64,000 nucleotides of DNA from Cryptomeria japonica (taxonomy: Eukaryota > Streptophyta > Pinopsida > Cupressales > Cupressaceae), in the NCBI RefSeq assembly GCF_030272615.1, contig NC_081406.1, forward strand, positions 395,212,439-395,276,438, read 5' to 3'. The notes below the pieces were generated by a model. That model saw only the letters and a program-made list of their open reading frames with translations. It did no database searches and was not told the origin of the DNA. This document shows, piece after piece, positions 11,105-20,628 of the stretch. The position numbers and the translations under genes were made by a program. Positions within the stretch are counted from its first letter, which is position 1, and the number at the start of each line of letters is the position of its first letter.

Positions 11105-12200
11105 ATGTCGCCTAGAAGGACGAACCCCTAGAGGGTAGAGAAGATGATGGAGGACTTCAATAATGAGATGAGGAATGAAATCCAAAATGTATTGACTAGT
11201 TTTCGGAGGAACCCAAAGTCTGAGGATTAGTATGAAGAAGTCAATGAAGAGCTTGAAGAGGAAGAGGCTGAAATATCGGAAGATGGAAGAGAGGAAAGAT
11301 TCCTGAGAGCAGTGGCGCAAGCGAGTAAAGTTCATAAAGTGGAAGTTTCAAACTTTTTTGGAACACTAAACCTAGAGGATCTAATTGATTGGATCAAAGA
11401 GTTGGAGGATTACTTTGAGTATGAGGATGTCAAGGACCTACAAAGAGTCTAGTTGGCATAGACTAAGTTGAAAGGGCATGCTTCCTTATGATGGAAATAA
11501 TTACACAAAGATAGAGTGGAGAATGGTGAAATGAAGATCACTCGGTGGTGATAGATGGTTGCAAGATTAAAGGCCAAGTTCATACTGGGAGAGTATGAGT
11601 TGGAATTATTCAAGAAGTTGCAGAACCTGAAACAGATAAACATGATTGTGAAAGAGTATACTGAGGAATTATACAAGGTGATGATTGGATCTGGACATAG
11701 AGAGATGGATGGAGAAAAGGTGGTGAGGTACATAAATGGACTTGCATTTAACATTCAAGATGAGATGAGTATGTTGAGGGTTTAAACAGTTGAAGAAGCT
11801 TACGAGTATTCTTTGAAGGTTGAGGAGAAGATGAGAAGAAGACAATCAAATAAACCTAGAGGGAAGGAGAGATTCAAGGGGAAGATGAGTACAAAGAGGC
11901 AGAATGTTGAAGAGGAATCAAAACCTAAGTGGAGTAAATAACCAGAACAAAAAACACAGAGGAAAGGCAGTGGCAGTACCAATAGAGAATTTCCTGGCAA
12001 ATGTTTCAAGTGTGGAGAAACCAGACATAGATTTTATGAATGTAAGCAGGGAATGGCGAGAAGTTGTGTGGCAAATGAGGAAGTGGAAGGTGAAGTTACT
12101 GGGACTGACTATACAATGAAGCAAGGAGAATCCCTTATGTTCAGAAGAGTTATGATGGAGCAGAGCAGTGAAGATTTCGGATCTACTCAGAGAAAGAGGC
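11105..12200 (+). pseudogene. gag: Gypsy-type gag of D1
   Basis: Capsid and nucleocapsid relic. One frame starts at ATG 11105 and can be followed to about 11785 through at least seven in-frame stops. It carries LEDLIDWIKELEDYFEYED, then the gag core MVARLKAKFILGEYELELF...IVKEYTEELYKVM and VVRYINGLAFNIQDEM. A basic, low-complexity stretch follows. An intact CCHC knuckle (CFKCGETRHRFYEC) is at about 12002-12043. The same regions are found in D2. Confidence 0.88.
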
Positions 12201-12211
12201 TTTTCTGAACT

Positions 12212-12350
12212 ATGTGCAAATCAGGTGGTAAGTGTTGCAAGGTTATTGCAGATAGTGGAAGTACCGATAATTTGGTATCTGAGGAGATGGTAGTGAATCT
12301 TGGATTGAAGAGGCTTGAGCACCCTTGTCCTTACAAGGTAAGTTGGTTAT
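12212..12350 (+). pseudogene. pro: Gypsy-type aspartic protease of D1, first part
   Basis: Retroviral-type protease with the catalytic DSG triad in IADSGSTDNLVSEEMV, followed by NLGLKR. The frame is cut at 12350 by the 5' LTR of element C. It resumes in the right frame after the 3' LTR and one copy of the target duplication, at 19012. Confidence 0.85.
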
Positions 12351-13157
12351 TGTTGGCATTCTACACTCTTATGAGAACAGTTGATGTTGTCAATGATGGC
12401 AACCAACTGATTGGCAATCATCTGGCAACCAACCGGCAGATACCGACACCGACATTAGATTTCTACATACACTGGCAGGCACTTCACCGACATCGGCAAT
12501 AATGCATACTGGTACTCAAGCCGACATAGAATAAACTTTTGTTTATTCCTTTGTAATGTAATTATCTTTTGTAAAGCCAAAATGGTATATTGTACAAGAC
12601 TCATATATGTATGAGATCTTATAGGTCATTTTAATGATAGAGATGTATGGAAATGGATGAGAAACATAAGGCAATTTTGTATAAGGTGATATAATTGACA
12701 ATGAAGGTTTTGGTTATTGTCTGAGCTTAAACCGATACCGAACCTAGCATATGAGATGTTGTTTCGAGTAGTACATTGTATTGGATTTTGATAATCCATT
12801 TTGTAGTCAATGTGACTCCTATTTTGTGATTGAGTAGTGAGCTCTAGACAGTTGGCCTCCTTGCATGTGCAGGCCCCTCATTGTAAGTAGTATTTATTCA
12901 TTGGCTAGTGAGTAAATATTGTGGGTCACAAATCCCAGTGAGGTTTTTCCCACACCGGGTTTCCTCATTAAATATCTTGTGTTATGGTGTGTTTTCTATG
13001 TTGTCTCTATTATTCTTATTTGTTGCATTAATTGTTATTTACTGGGACACTATTTTGGGATGCAATGTTTTAAATAAGTTTAAATATTCTGTTAACTGGT
13101 TAAACACTGATTCACCCCCCCCTCTCAGTGTCTTTGGGACTATTAATGAATCTAACA
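12351..13157 (+). repeat. 5' LTR of element C
   Basis: 807 bp, TGTTGGCATTC...TCTAACA. It carries the GTGGGTCACAAATCCCA...GGTTTTTCCCACACC module (12921-12956) and the C-rich box TTCACCCCCCCCTCTCAGT (about 13112-13130) found near the 3' end of the A and B LTRs. Confidence 0.9.
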
Positions 13158-13159
13158 AT

Positions 13160-13170
13160 TGGTATCAAAG
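13160..13170 (+). other. Primer binding site of element C
   Basis: TGGTATCAAAG two bases after the LTR end; one base different from the usual initiator-Met complement TGGTATCAGAG. Confidence 0.8.
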
Positions 13171-13228
13171 CCTGGTCCTCTATTTTCAAAAGCCTAATAG
13201 CTTGAGGAAGATTCTAACATCGGTATAG

Positions 13229-14230
13229 ATGGAGAACTTAAGAAAACAGTTGGAAGGATCTCTTGAAGATTTTGATGTAGAGAAATTGAAGAATATCAAA
13301 CTTGAGGATGATCTAAGGAGTGCACAAGAATTCATAAAAGGACTTCAGGAGAATTTTGCTATTGCACAAAATAAAAGATAAGAACTTCATGAGAAGATGC
13401 AGAATGATGATGATGAAAAAGAAACTCTTAGAGACAGTGCAAATAATTTGAGACAAGAAAACAATAATATGAAGAATGAAAATGACTATGAGGTTATGCA
13501 AAGATATTGGAGACAGGAAGAAGAATGAAGAAGACTTGATTAGGAGACTTAATGATGCTGGAAATGAAAATCTGAGACTTAGTCATGAAAATGATATGTT
13601 AAAGATAGATCTGATTCACATGCAACATGATAAAACTGAGCTTATGAGACAAGTTGGAATTCTAGAAAATGAGTTGGCTATTGCAAATAAGAACAAAGAC
13701 AAATTCAAAAAAAGTTCAGAAGAACTTGATGACATGCTGAAGAGTTAGAAGCCTAATGGAGATACTAATGGACTTGGATTTGAAGTTGGACTACAAATAA
13801 TCAAGATCAGAACAAACTGGTAAGACAACCTAATGCTAATAAATTTAATGGGAAATGTTTCAATTGCAATAAATATGGTAATGGAGCAAATCAGTGTAGA
13901 TTTAGAAATAATCAGAATATGAACTCACCAACCGGTCAATGTTCCAAATGCAACAAAGTTGGTCATAATTTAGAGAACTGTAGAATGAATGTGAAATGTT
14001 ATGTTTAGGGAAGATATGGACATTTATCTAATCAATGCAGATCACAAACTGGTCAAGTATATGGAAAGGTTATTTAGAGGAATAATGTGACTTGTTATGC
14101 TTGTAACAAGATTGGACATATTGCTGAATTCTGTAGAAGAAAGAATGCATCGACAAACAATATGAGATCTAGCTTGAAGGGAAAAGAGAAGGTAGAAGAA
14201 GTAAAGAAAGAATTTTCAAAATAGTGGATT
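13229..14230 (+). pseudogene. gag: Coiled-coil and zinc-knuckle gag-like region of element C
   Basis: From ATG 13229 the sequence encodes a long Lys/Glu/Asn/Gln-rich helix (MENLRKQLEGSLEDF..., then LRLSHENDMLKIDLIHMQHD and MRQVGILENELAI), typical of a coiled coil and unlike the UBN2 gag of A and B. Four CCHC-type knuckles follow at about 13853-14140. The second (CSKCNKVGHNLENC) and fourth (CYACNKIGHIAEFC) are intact; the first has Asn for His and the third has lost a Cys to a stop. At least one frameshift (near 13475) and several stops break it. The role is inferred as RNA-binding nucleocapsid. Confidence 0.7.
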
Positions 14231-14473
14231 AAGAAAAGAGATCAGAGAACTAATGAAACTATATCTTCACCAGTAGAACAGAGTAACTCTCCACTAGCAG
14301 GAGATTCTTCATCTAACTGAGGAATAATCCCTTGGGGGTATAGCAGTGAATTGAAAAACATGCATTCTACCCTCGGTTGATGGTGAGAAGATACATGTCT
14401 TCTTTACTGGCAGGTATGTTAATTTTTCACTTAATTGGCGAGCATTTAATGATGTTTTAGAGAAGATTTTGGC

Positions 14474-14480
14474 TATAAAG
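14474..14480 (+). promoter_or_regulatory. TATA-like box ahead of the large ORF of element C
   Basis: TATAAAG inside GGCTATAAAGCACTG, 140 bp before ATG 14620. The spacing would allow a transcript with a leader of roughly 110 nt. An internal promoter is inferred only. Confidence 0.35.
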
Positions 14481-14619
14481 CACTGAGAAACACTCATTTC
14501 AAACTCACCGAGCATTCAAACTTTCTGTGAGTGTGAAATCGAGCAAAGACACTCAAGGCAAATTAGAGAATTGTTTTTCAAGCATTAAACAAACATTCAA
14601 ATAAGAGGTATTTTTCATA

Positions 14620-17600
14620 ATGTCTGCTTCATCTTTTGTTCCTGAATTTATTCCAAACCCTACCATTGTGGAGAATGTAAAACACCCTAGGCCTGTATTC
14701 AAAATAATTCCCGAGATTGCGAAGCAAGATGACTCTGTAGGAGCTTTTTCAAAAATACCTAAAGGTGTAGCATTTGCAGAAGACCCTAGGATTTACATAC
14801 ATTGCAATATAGAAGATCTAGGATATGAGAAGTTAATGAAAATGTTTAACAAGGTCATTTGTGATGAACATGGAATTGTTAAACCCGAACATAAAATTAA
14901 GGAAACTTTAGGTTTTGTGGAGATACTAAATATCCCTCAATTTCCAAAGGAAGTGGTAAGGATTGTATTGAGTAGAGCACATGGAGAATTCTTATGGTTG
15001 GATTTTGTTTGTAAGATAACCCAACAAGAAATTAGGGTAGTTACTGGTTTACCCTCAACCGGTAGTAGACCTAATAAGACAAAGAAGATTCCCAAAAAAA
15101 TGGTGACAAGCCTAACCGGAGCAGCATCTGACAATATATCACTTAGAGAGAATGACATTAAGGACATTAATGTGAGATATGTAAGTATGGTCCTTGGATA
15201 CAAAGACACACATGCTAACAGACTCAATTTTGTTTCTAATCTTTCCATTTACAGTGCACATGAAATGATAAACAACAATGCTAAGATAGATGTGTGAATG
15301 GTTAAAAGATGAGATTATTGACAACCTGAAAAAGATTAAGGGAGACAAAAAGGGTACTTTCTGCTTTGGAAACCTTCTGGTATGTTTGATGTTATATTTC
15401 ACCAAAGAGATCCCCGGTATAGGACCCAAAGAATTTGGTTATGATACACCAGTAGGAAAACAACTACAGGAATCTTTTACCGACATGGGAACTGATAGAG
15501 ATAAAAACATAACATACTACTTTAAATCTTTCCAATCTAAGATGAGAGCTAGGGAAAGGATCCCTCAGAGCATTGTTGAGAAATATGAAAAGCAAATCTA
15601 TTTTGTCATTAAAAGAGATGAAACCTAGATGGAAGCAATAAGCCCTAGAACTATTTGGGTTATTGAAATGGGTTATGAGGTTGATCTACATGTTTTCGAA
15701 ACATATGCAAAAGCACTGCTTGAAGCACCTAGAGAACTATCAGAGGAAATATTTGGAAGTGCTGAAACCATAGCTAGTAAAGTATCAATGGACAAAAATA
15801 AGAAGAAAAGAGACAAATTCATTAGGGATGCATCTAAGGAAGCACATAAAATCAAATAAAATTTCATGAACCTTAGTGGCATATCGGCTAGTGAGCTTGA
15901 AAGACTTCAATCGGAGGCACATATTTCACCAATTGACACATCTTCTGATAGTGACAGTGGGAAGGCTATTGAGTTCAAAAGAGTGGAAAGGAAAAGGAAA
16001 GCCTCACTGGTACCTTCTCCTACTCCGAAGAAAACAAGAACATTAAGGAAGAAACAATAGGTGGTTAGGGAACCCAAGAAGAAGCTTACTCCAAAGAGAA
16101 AATAGACACCGGTTACCCCTTCATTGAATGATTTACTGAATGAAATAACAGAGGAAGGTAATTTATCTAATGTGAATAAATGGTATACTTCTTCAAATGA
16201 TACTAACAGAAAAACTATTGAAGAAAGCATTGTTCTTCACTTAGACATTTATAAGAAAGTTTTGATTGAAGTTGTTAATGAGATACCAAATGATCTCTAC
16301 ATGAGACTAGAAGCTAAAAGGATATCAGTGATGGAATTAGACAAGAAACTTAAAGTTGAAGCACTCTTGGCAGTCCACCCGGTTAACTCCAAGGAAGAAG
16401 TTGATGAACTTATTTCTGAGGCTAACCGATCAGTATTTTCTAGTGGACACTGACAAGTGAGCCTGATGGCTAGAAGAGTGAAGGGAATTGCAAATGAAAT
16501 AGTGGACAATTGGGATATATTCTTTGTAGAGAAAGAAAAACAAGAGGAAAAGAGAAGACCTAAGAAGACATTTAAGGTTTATCAAAAGGACAAAGGTAAA
16601 GGGAAAATTGGTGGAGTTCCAAACATTAAGATTACTGAGAATCTACCACCACCTTTGGATACTATACCGGTTTACTCAAAAGAACCATCGGTTATTGACA
16701 CTAAAGGAATGAGACATGATGATACTAATCCTAAGTCAGAGATACTTTTTACAATGAATGTGGATACACAAGAGGTAAACATTGTTGTGGATAAGGAAAC
16801 CTCTAAAGTTAAGGTAGACAATGTTGACAATAGCAACATAGCAAAGGAGTCGATACAAACAATTGAGACTGAGACATCAACATAAAAAAAGCAACCAGCA
16901 CAGACTGAAAAACTTACTAAAGATAAAGGTACTAGCATAGGGCCACTGGAGACTAAGAATCCCATAGTTGGACTTTCACAGAAACCAAAAGAGAAACAAA
17001 CTAAGGCAGAGGTGCACACAGAGACAGAGAAACCAACAATCACATAAACATTGCAACAGTTTGAGAAACCCTTAAAAGTTAAGATGCAAATATAGACTAA
17101 TCCACCAGAAGAAAATGCAAGAAAATTGGACATATCTAATGGAAGCAAAGAGGTAATAAAAATGATTGGTCAAACATCCGGCACATCTACAGGTGAATTC
17201 AGACCTACCAATGTTACAGAGGTACTTTTGGATTCAATTAAGAAGATAATGGATTGCAATGATTTGGCCTATAAGGCAATTGATAACACATTACCTATTC
17301 TTAAGTTGATTGCACCAAATTGCAAAACAGGTCACATTAAGGATTCTTTAGGTAAATTGGACACATTGTACAAATTTATTGCTGATAATGTAATAACTAT
17401 TGACAAGGTGAATGAGGACACAATTAAGGAGAGTTGAAAAAGAGAAAAACACATTCTTTGAAGACACTATAAATAAATGTACAGATCATGTAAATACATT
17501 ATTACCGATACTTAACTCTACAATTTTGGAATATAAGGAGCTATATAGGGAAACATGCAAACCTCACCTTTTGACAGAAAACATAGATAAGGAGATCAGA

Positions 17601-17984
17601 AAAACACAGAAAGAAATTGATGACATAGCAGACAATATAATTGGTTCATCCAGACTCATATCCATTTTTTAGTAGGAAATGGTAGGTTTTGAGGAGAAAT
17701 TAGAGAAACTTGAGAAATAAAAGGCAAGGATAAGGTCAAATGCCTAGGAACTTAAAGATAAACTTGGTCCTAAGCTGGACAATCTGATTACTTAGAGAAT
17801 TGAAATATCTAAGGCATTAATTCAAGGAGAGCGATCATCAAAGGAACACATGCATTACCTCACCAACATGATCCAATAGATTGAGGCAACTTTGAATGAT
17901 AGAAAAAGGTTTATGCAGAGTCTAAATTTAATTTTGGCAGATATTTTTCAGATTGTAACCAACCGGTTACAGACTTTGAGGTGA
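14620..17984 (+). pseudogene. Large ORF of unknown function in element C
   Basis: About 1,120 codons, interrupted by roughly ten stops and a few frameshifts (near 15290, 16455 and 17430) but easy to follow from ATG 14620 (MSASSFVPEFIPNPTIVE) to TGA 17982. In order: a globular N-terminal part (about residues 1-330) with HGEFLWLDFVCKITQQEIRVVTGLPS and YVSMVLGYKD; KGTFCFGNLLVCLMLYF; IWVIEMGYEVDLHVFETYAK; a basic, Ser/Lys-rich stretch (KRKASLVPSPTPKKTRT) that could be a nuclear signal; a long Lys/Glu/Thr-rich linker; and a C-terminal helical part with ELYRETCKPHLL and KEIRKTQKEIDDIADNI. No catalytic motif is recognised and no transmembrane helix is evident. The segment after the first 200 residues has a diverged relative at 6986-7845. 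It could be a captured host gene or a Sirevirus-type extra ORF. Confidence 0.6.
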
Positions 17985-18184
17985 AATTTTTGCACTCGTT
18001 TGACTATTTCTTTACATCCTTTGTCATTGATGTCAAAGGAGGAGTAGTAGAGAGAAAAATACATGTACAGATGAAATCACTTGCTCAGGGGGAGCACATC
18101 TTTTTGGAATCTTTTTGGACTTCAATTTTTGGAAACAGTTTTGAATTTTTCTCGAGTGTTGCCATCAATGCCAAAGGGGGAGAT
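17985..18184 (+). other. 3' untranslated region and polypurine tracts of element C
   Basis: A first tract in TTGTCATTGATGTCAAAGGA (18021-18040) and the terminal tract in CCATCAATGCCAAAGGGGGA (18161-18180), just before the LTR at 18185. The same two-copy arrangement occurs in A2, B1 and B2. Confidence 0.75.
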
Positions 18185-19006
18185 TGTTGAAATTCTACAC
18201 TCTTATATGAATAGTTGATGTTGTCATTAATGGAAACCAACTAACTGGAAATCATCTTGCAACCAACCGGCAGATACCAGCACTGGCATTAGATTTCTAC
18301 ATACACTGGTAGGCACTTCACTAGCATCGACAACAATGCATACCGGCACTCAAGCCAACATGGAATAAAATTTTGTTTATTGTTTTGTAATGTAATTATT
18401 CTTTGTAAATCTGACATGGTATATTGTAAAATACTCATATATGTATGAGATCTTATAGGTCATTTTAATGATAGAGAGGTATGGAAATGGATGAAAAAGA
18501 TAAGGCAATTTTGTATAAGGTGATATAGTTGACAGCAAAGGTTTTGGTTATTGTCTGAGCTTAAACCGGTACTGAACCTGGCATATGAGATGTTGTTTTG
18601 AGAAGTACATTGTATTGGATTTTGATAATCCATTTTGTAGTCAATGTGACTCCTATTTTGTGATTGAGCGGTGAGCTCTAGGCAGTTGGCCTCCCTGCAT
18701 GTGCATGCCCCTTATTGTAAGTAGTATTTATTTATTGGCCAATGAGTAAATATTGTGGGTCACAAATCCCACCAAGGTTTTTCCCACACCGGGTTTCCTC
18801 ATTAAATATCTTGTGTTATAGTGTGTTCTCTATGTTGTCTCTATTATTATTATTTGTTGCATTAATTGTTATTTACTAGTACACTATTTTGGGATGCAAA
18901 TTTTTAAATAAGTTTAAATATTTTGCTAACTAGTTAGACACTGATTCACCCCCCCCCTCCCCCCCCCCCCAACTCTGTGTCTTTGGGACTATCATTGAAT
19001 CTAACA
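18185..19006 (+). repeat. 3' LTR of element C
   Basis: 822 bp, TGTTGAAATTC...TCTAACA. Close match to the 5' LTR over its whole length. The C-rich box has expanded to a ~23-bp run of C with a single T (18948-18970). Confidence 0.9.
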
Positions 19007-19011
19007 GTTAC

Positions 19012-19612
19012 AAGATGATCAAAAGTTAGAAGTAAAGGAACTCTGTTTGGTGAATTTTAATATTGGGCCTTTTAGGGATGAGGCCTTATGTGATGTTGTA
19101 TCTATGAGTGCTTGTCATGTCTTGTTGGGAAGACCTAGGCAGTTTGATAGAGGAGCTATTTATGATAGTAGAAGAAACCTAATCACCATTGATAACGATG
19201 GGTAGACATTCACATTGACTTCTTTGAAGGAGAAAGAGAAGGAGGTGAAGAACTTGAATCTTGAGAAAAGTTGTAGTACTGAGAAACCAGTTGTAGAGTT
19301 TATATCCAAAGATGGCATGATTTTACAGAAGGGTTTGATAGATAAGCCTGATAGATAGATAGAACCGGATGAGAGAAAGCTTATGGTGGCAAACTAGATG
19401 AAATCTTGTGGCAGAAACAAATGAGGGTTGCAGAAGAAAGAGAACGGTAAGCAGAGACAATGTGTAGATTTGAATCAAAGGAAGAGAAACAAAGGGAGTC
19501 AGGGGTTAGAGAATCCGGTTGAGGTCCCGGAAGAGCTAAAGAAGAGGTTTGGAGATAAGGAAGATGTTTGGATCAGAAATGAGCATGGGGTCTTTATCCC
19601 AAATCTTTTTTG
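19012..19612 (+). pseudogene. pro: Gypsy-type protease of D1, second part, and short tail
   Basis: Continues the protease frame interrupted by element C: EVKELCLVNFNIGPFRDEAL, then DVVSMSACHVLLGRPRQFDR, the second half of a Gypsy-type retropepsin domain (hydrophobic-hydrophobic-G-R-P motif LLGRP). A Lys/Glu-rich spacer with stops and a 61-codon frame to 19613 (PEELKKRFGDKEDVWIRNEHGV) follow. RT should come next in an autonomous element; instead the 3' LTR begins 50 bp later. Confidence 0.82.
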
Positions 19613-19661
19613 ATGTTAATGAGTTGCCTCTAGTGGAACATCTCTTTCTACTTGGGGTGTC

Positions 19662-20485
19662 TAATGTAGGAGCATCCCTGGTCTATGAGCAATCTTGCAT
19701 CGTCCAAAAATATTTCCTTTCTGTTTAGTTCTTGTTCAGTTCAGTGTGCAGTTTTATGTGTTCATATCGGTAGGTGTCGCTCGTTGCTTTCTTTTCATTA
19801 CAGGTCCTATTTTCGGTCTCTAGGTTGGGTCTTGTACTTAATTCCATATTTTTAGTTTATTTGAATTCTTTTTCGGCTAGTTATTGCTCCCAATTTGACT
19901 ATTTTGGGGTTTCGAGATAGTTCTTGTGCTTACCAATTGGTTTTCCTTCATTTCTAGAGTGGTTTCTTGGCATCTAGATCTATTTGGGGTCTTGTCAGAT
20001 GTTCTTTGGCATGTGGCTGACCTTCTTGTTGATCCGCATTTCTTGGTTGTTATTTTTTCGAGCAATCTCTTTCATTTTTAGGGTCGACCTAGTTATATGT
20101 TTCATTATCCTATATTGGTAAATGTAATCTTTTATGGTTGACCTGGATATGTTCCGGAGGGTATATATAGGGTATTATGTAATCATTTGTAGGGGACATG
20201 TAGTATAAATCAGAATAAAGATTTATATTGGTGTTTAGTGATCCGGTTGACTCTGAAATTTTTGGATGGATGGTATCTGTCTTGTAGCCTGCATGTAAGC
20301 GGTTAACTATCGGATGCTCTATGATGACTGTATGATGATAACCAGTTGGTTGTCGGAGGTTCTAGGAAAATAATAGGATCTATTTCTGTAATCTTGATAT
20401 GTTTTATTGATTCTTTCATTGTGTTACTCTTGCTGCATAAGCCAGTCAACTCTCTTTTGAGGGTTTACCAATTATGGCTACATCA
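19662..20485 (+). repeat. 3' LTR of D1
   Basis: 824 bp. The first bases are TAATGTAGGAG, with the terminal TG mutated to TA (5' copy TGATGCAGGAG). It ends GCTACATCA, followed by the CAAGG duplication. The TATA box is repeated at about 20160-20171. Confidence 0.9.
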
Positions 20486-20490
20486 CAAGG

Positions 20491-20628
20491 TTCATTAGTG
20501 AAGTACGTGTTGTTACAAACAAGAGGTGGAAGGATCACTTAGTAAATGTTCCTGAGGTGCATAATTATAAATGGCCTAGTGATTATGATGTATATCAGTG
20601 GGAAAGCCAATACTTGAAGCCCTTATAG
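20491..20628 (+). other. Second part of the ORF split by D1
   Basis: Forty-five codons and a TAG, in frame with 9955-10089 across the D1 target site. It ends QWESQYLKPL. Trp/Tyr-rich and not low-complexity. I do not recognise it. Confidence 0.35.

Larger units (their letters stand above)
12351..19006 (+). mobile_element. Element C: pol-less Sirevirus-like retrotransposon with a large extra ORF
   Basis: Two LTRs (807 and 822 bp), primer site, polypurine tract, and a near-perfect target duplication GTTAT/GTTAC (12346-12350 and 19007-19011). It is inserted in the D1 protease. The 5-kb internal region has a coiled-coil gag-like start, four zinc knuckles and an ~1,100-codon ORF. I find no protease, integrase, RT or RNase H. 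LTR ends, C-rich box and duplicated polypurine tract match the Copia families A and B here, suggesting mobilisation by a Copia (Sirevirus-like) partner. Confidence 0.88.
10090..20485 (+). mobile_element. Gypsy-type element D1, gag-protease only, split by element C
   Basis: Complete element with two 824-bp LTRs and a perfect 5-bp target duplication, CAAGG. Without the nested C element the internal region is only about 2.1 kb: gag, zinc knuckle, protease and a short tail. No RT, RNase H or integrase is found, so this is a non-autonomous or internally deleted Gypsy element that would need enzymes from a relative. Confidence 0.9.

Noticed and set aside
14620-15297. Calling the element-C ORF a plant mobile domain protein
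   Set aside because: VVTGLPSTGS is vaguely reminiscent of PMD-type GLP motifs, but the NTFHxxxGExT and following core motifs are absent; left as unknown.
16672-17148. Minus-strand 158-codon frame
   Set aside because: Shadow of the plus-strand linker of the element-C ORF.
14620-17984. Calling the element-C ORF a retroviral envelope
   Set aside because: No signal peptide, transmembrane helix or cleavage motif, and it is highly charged.
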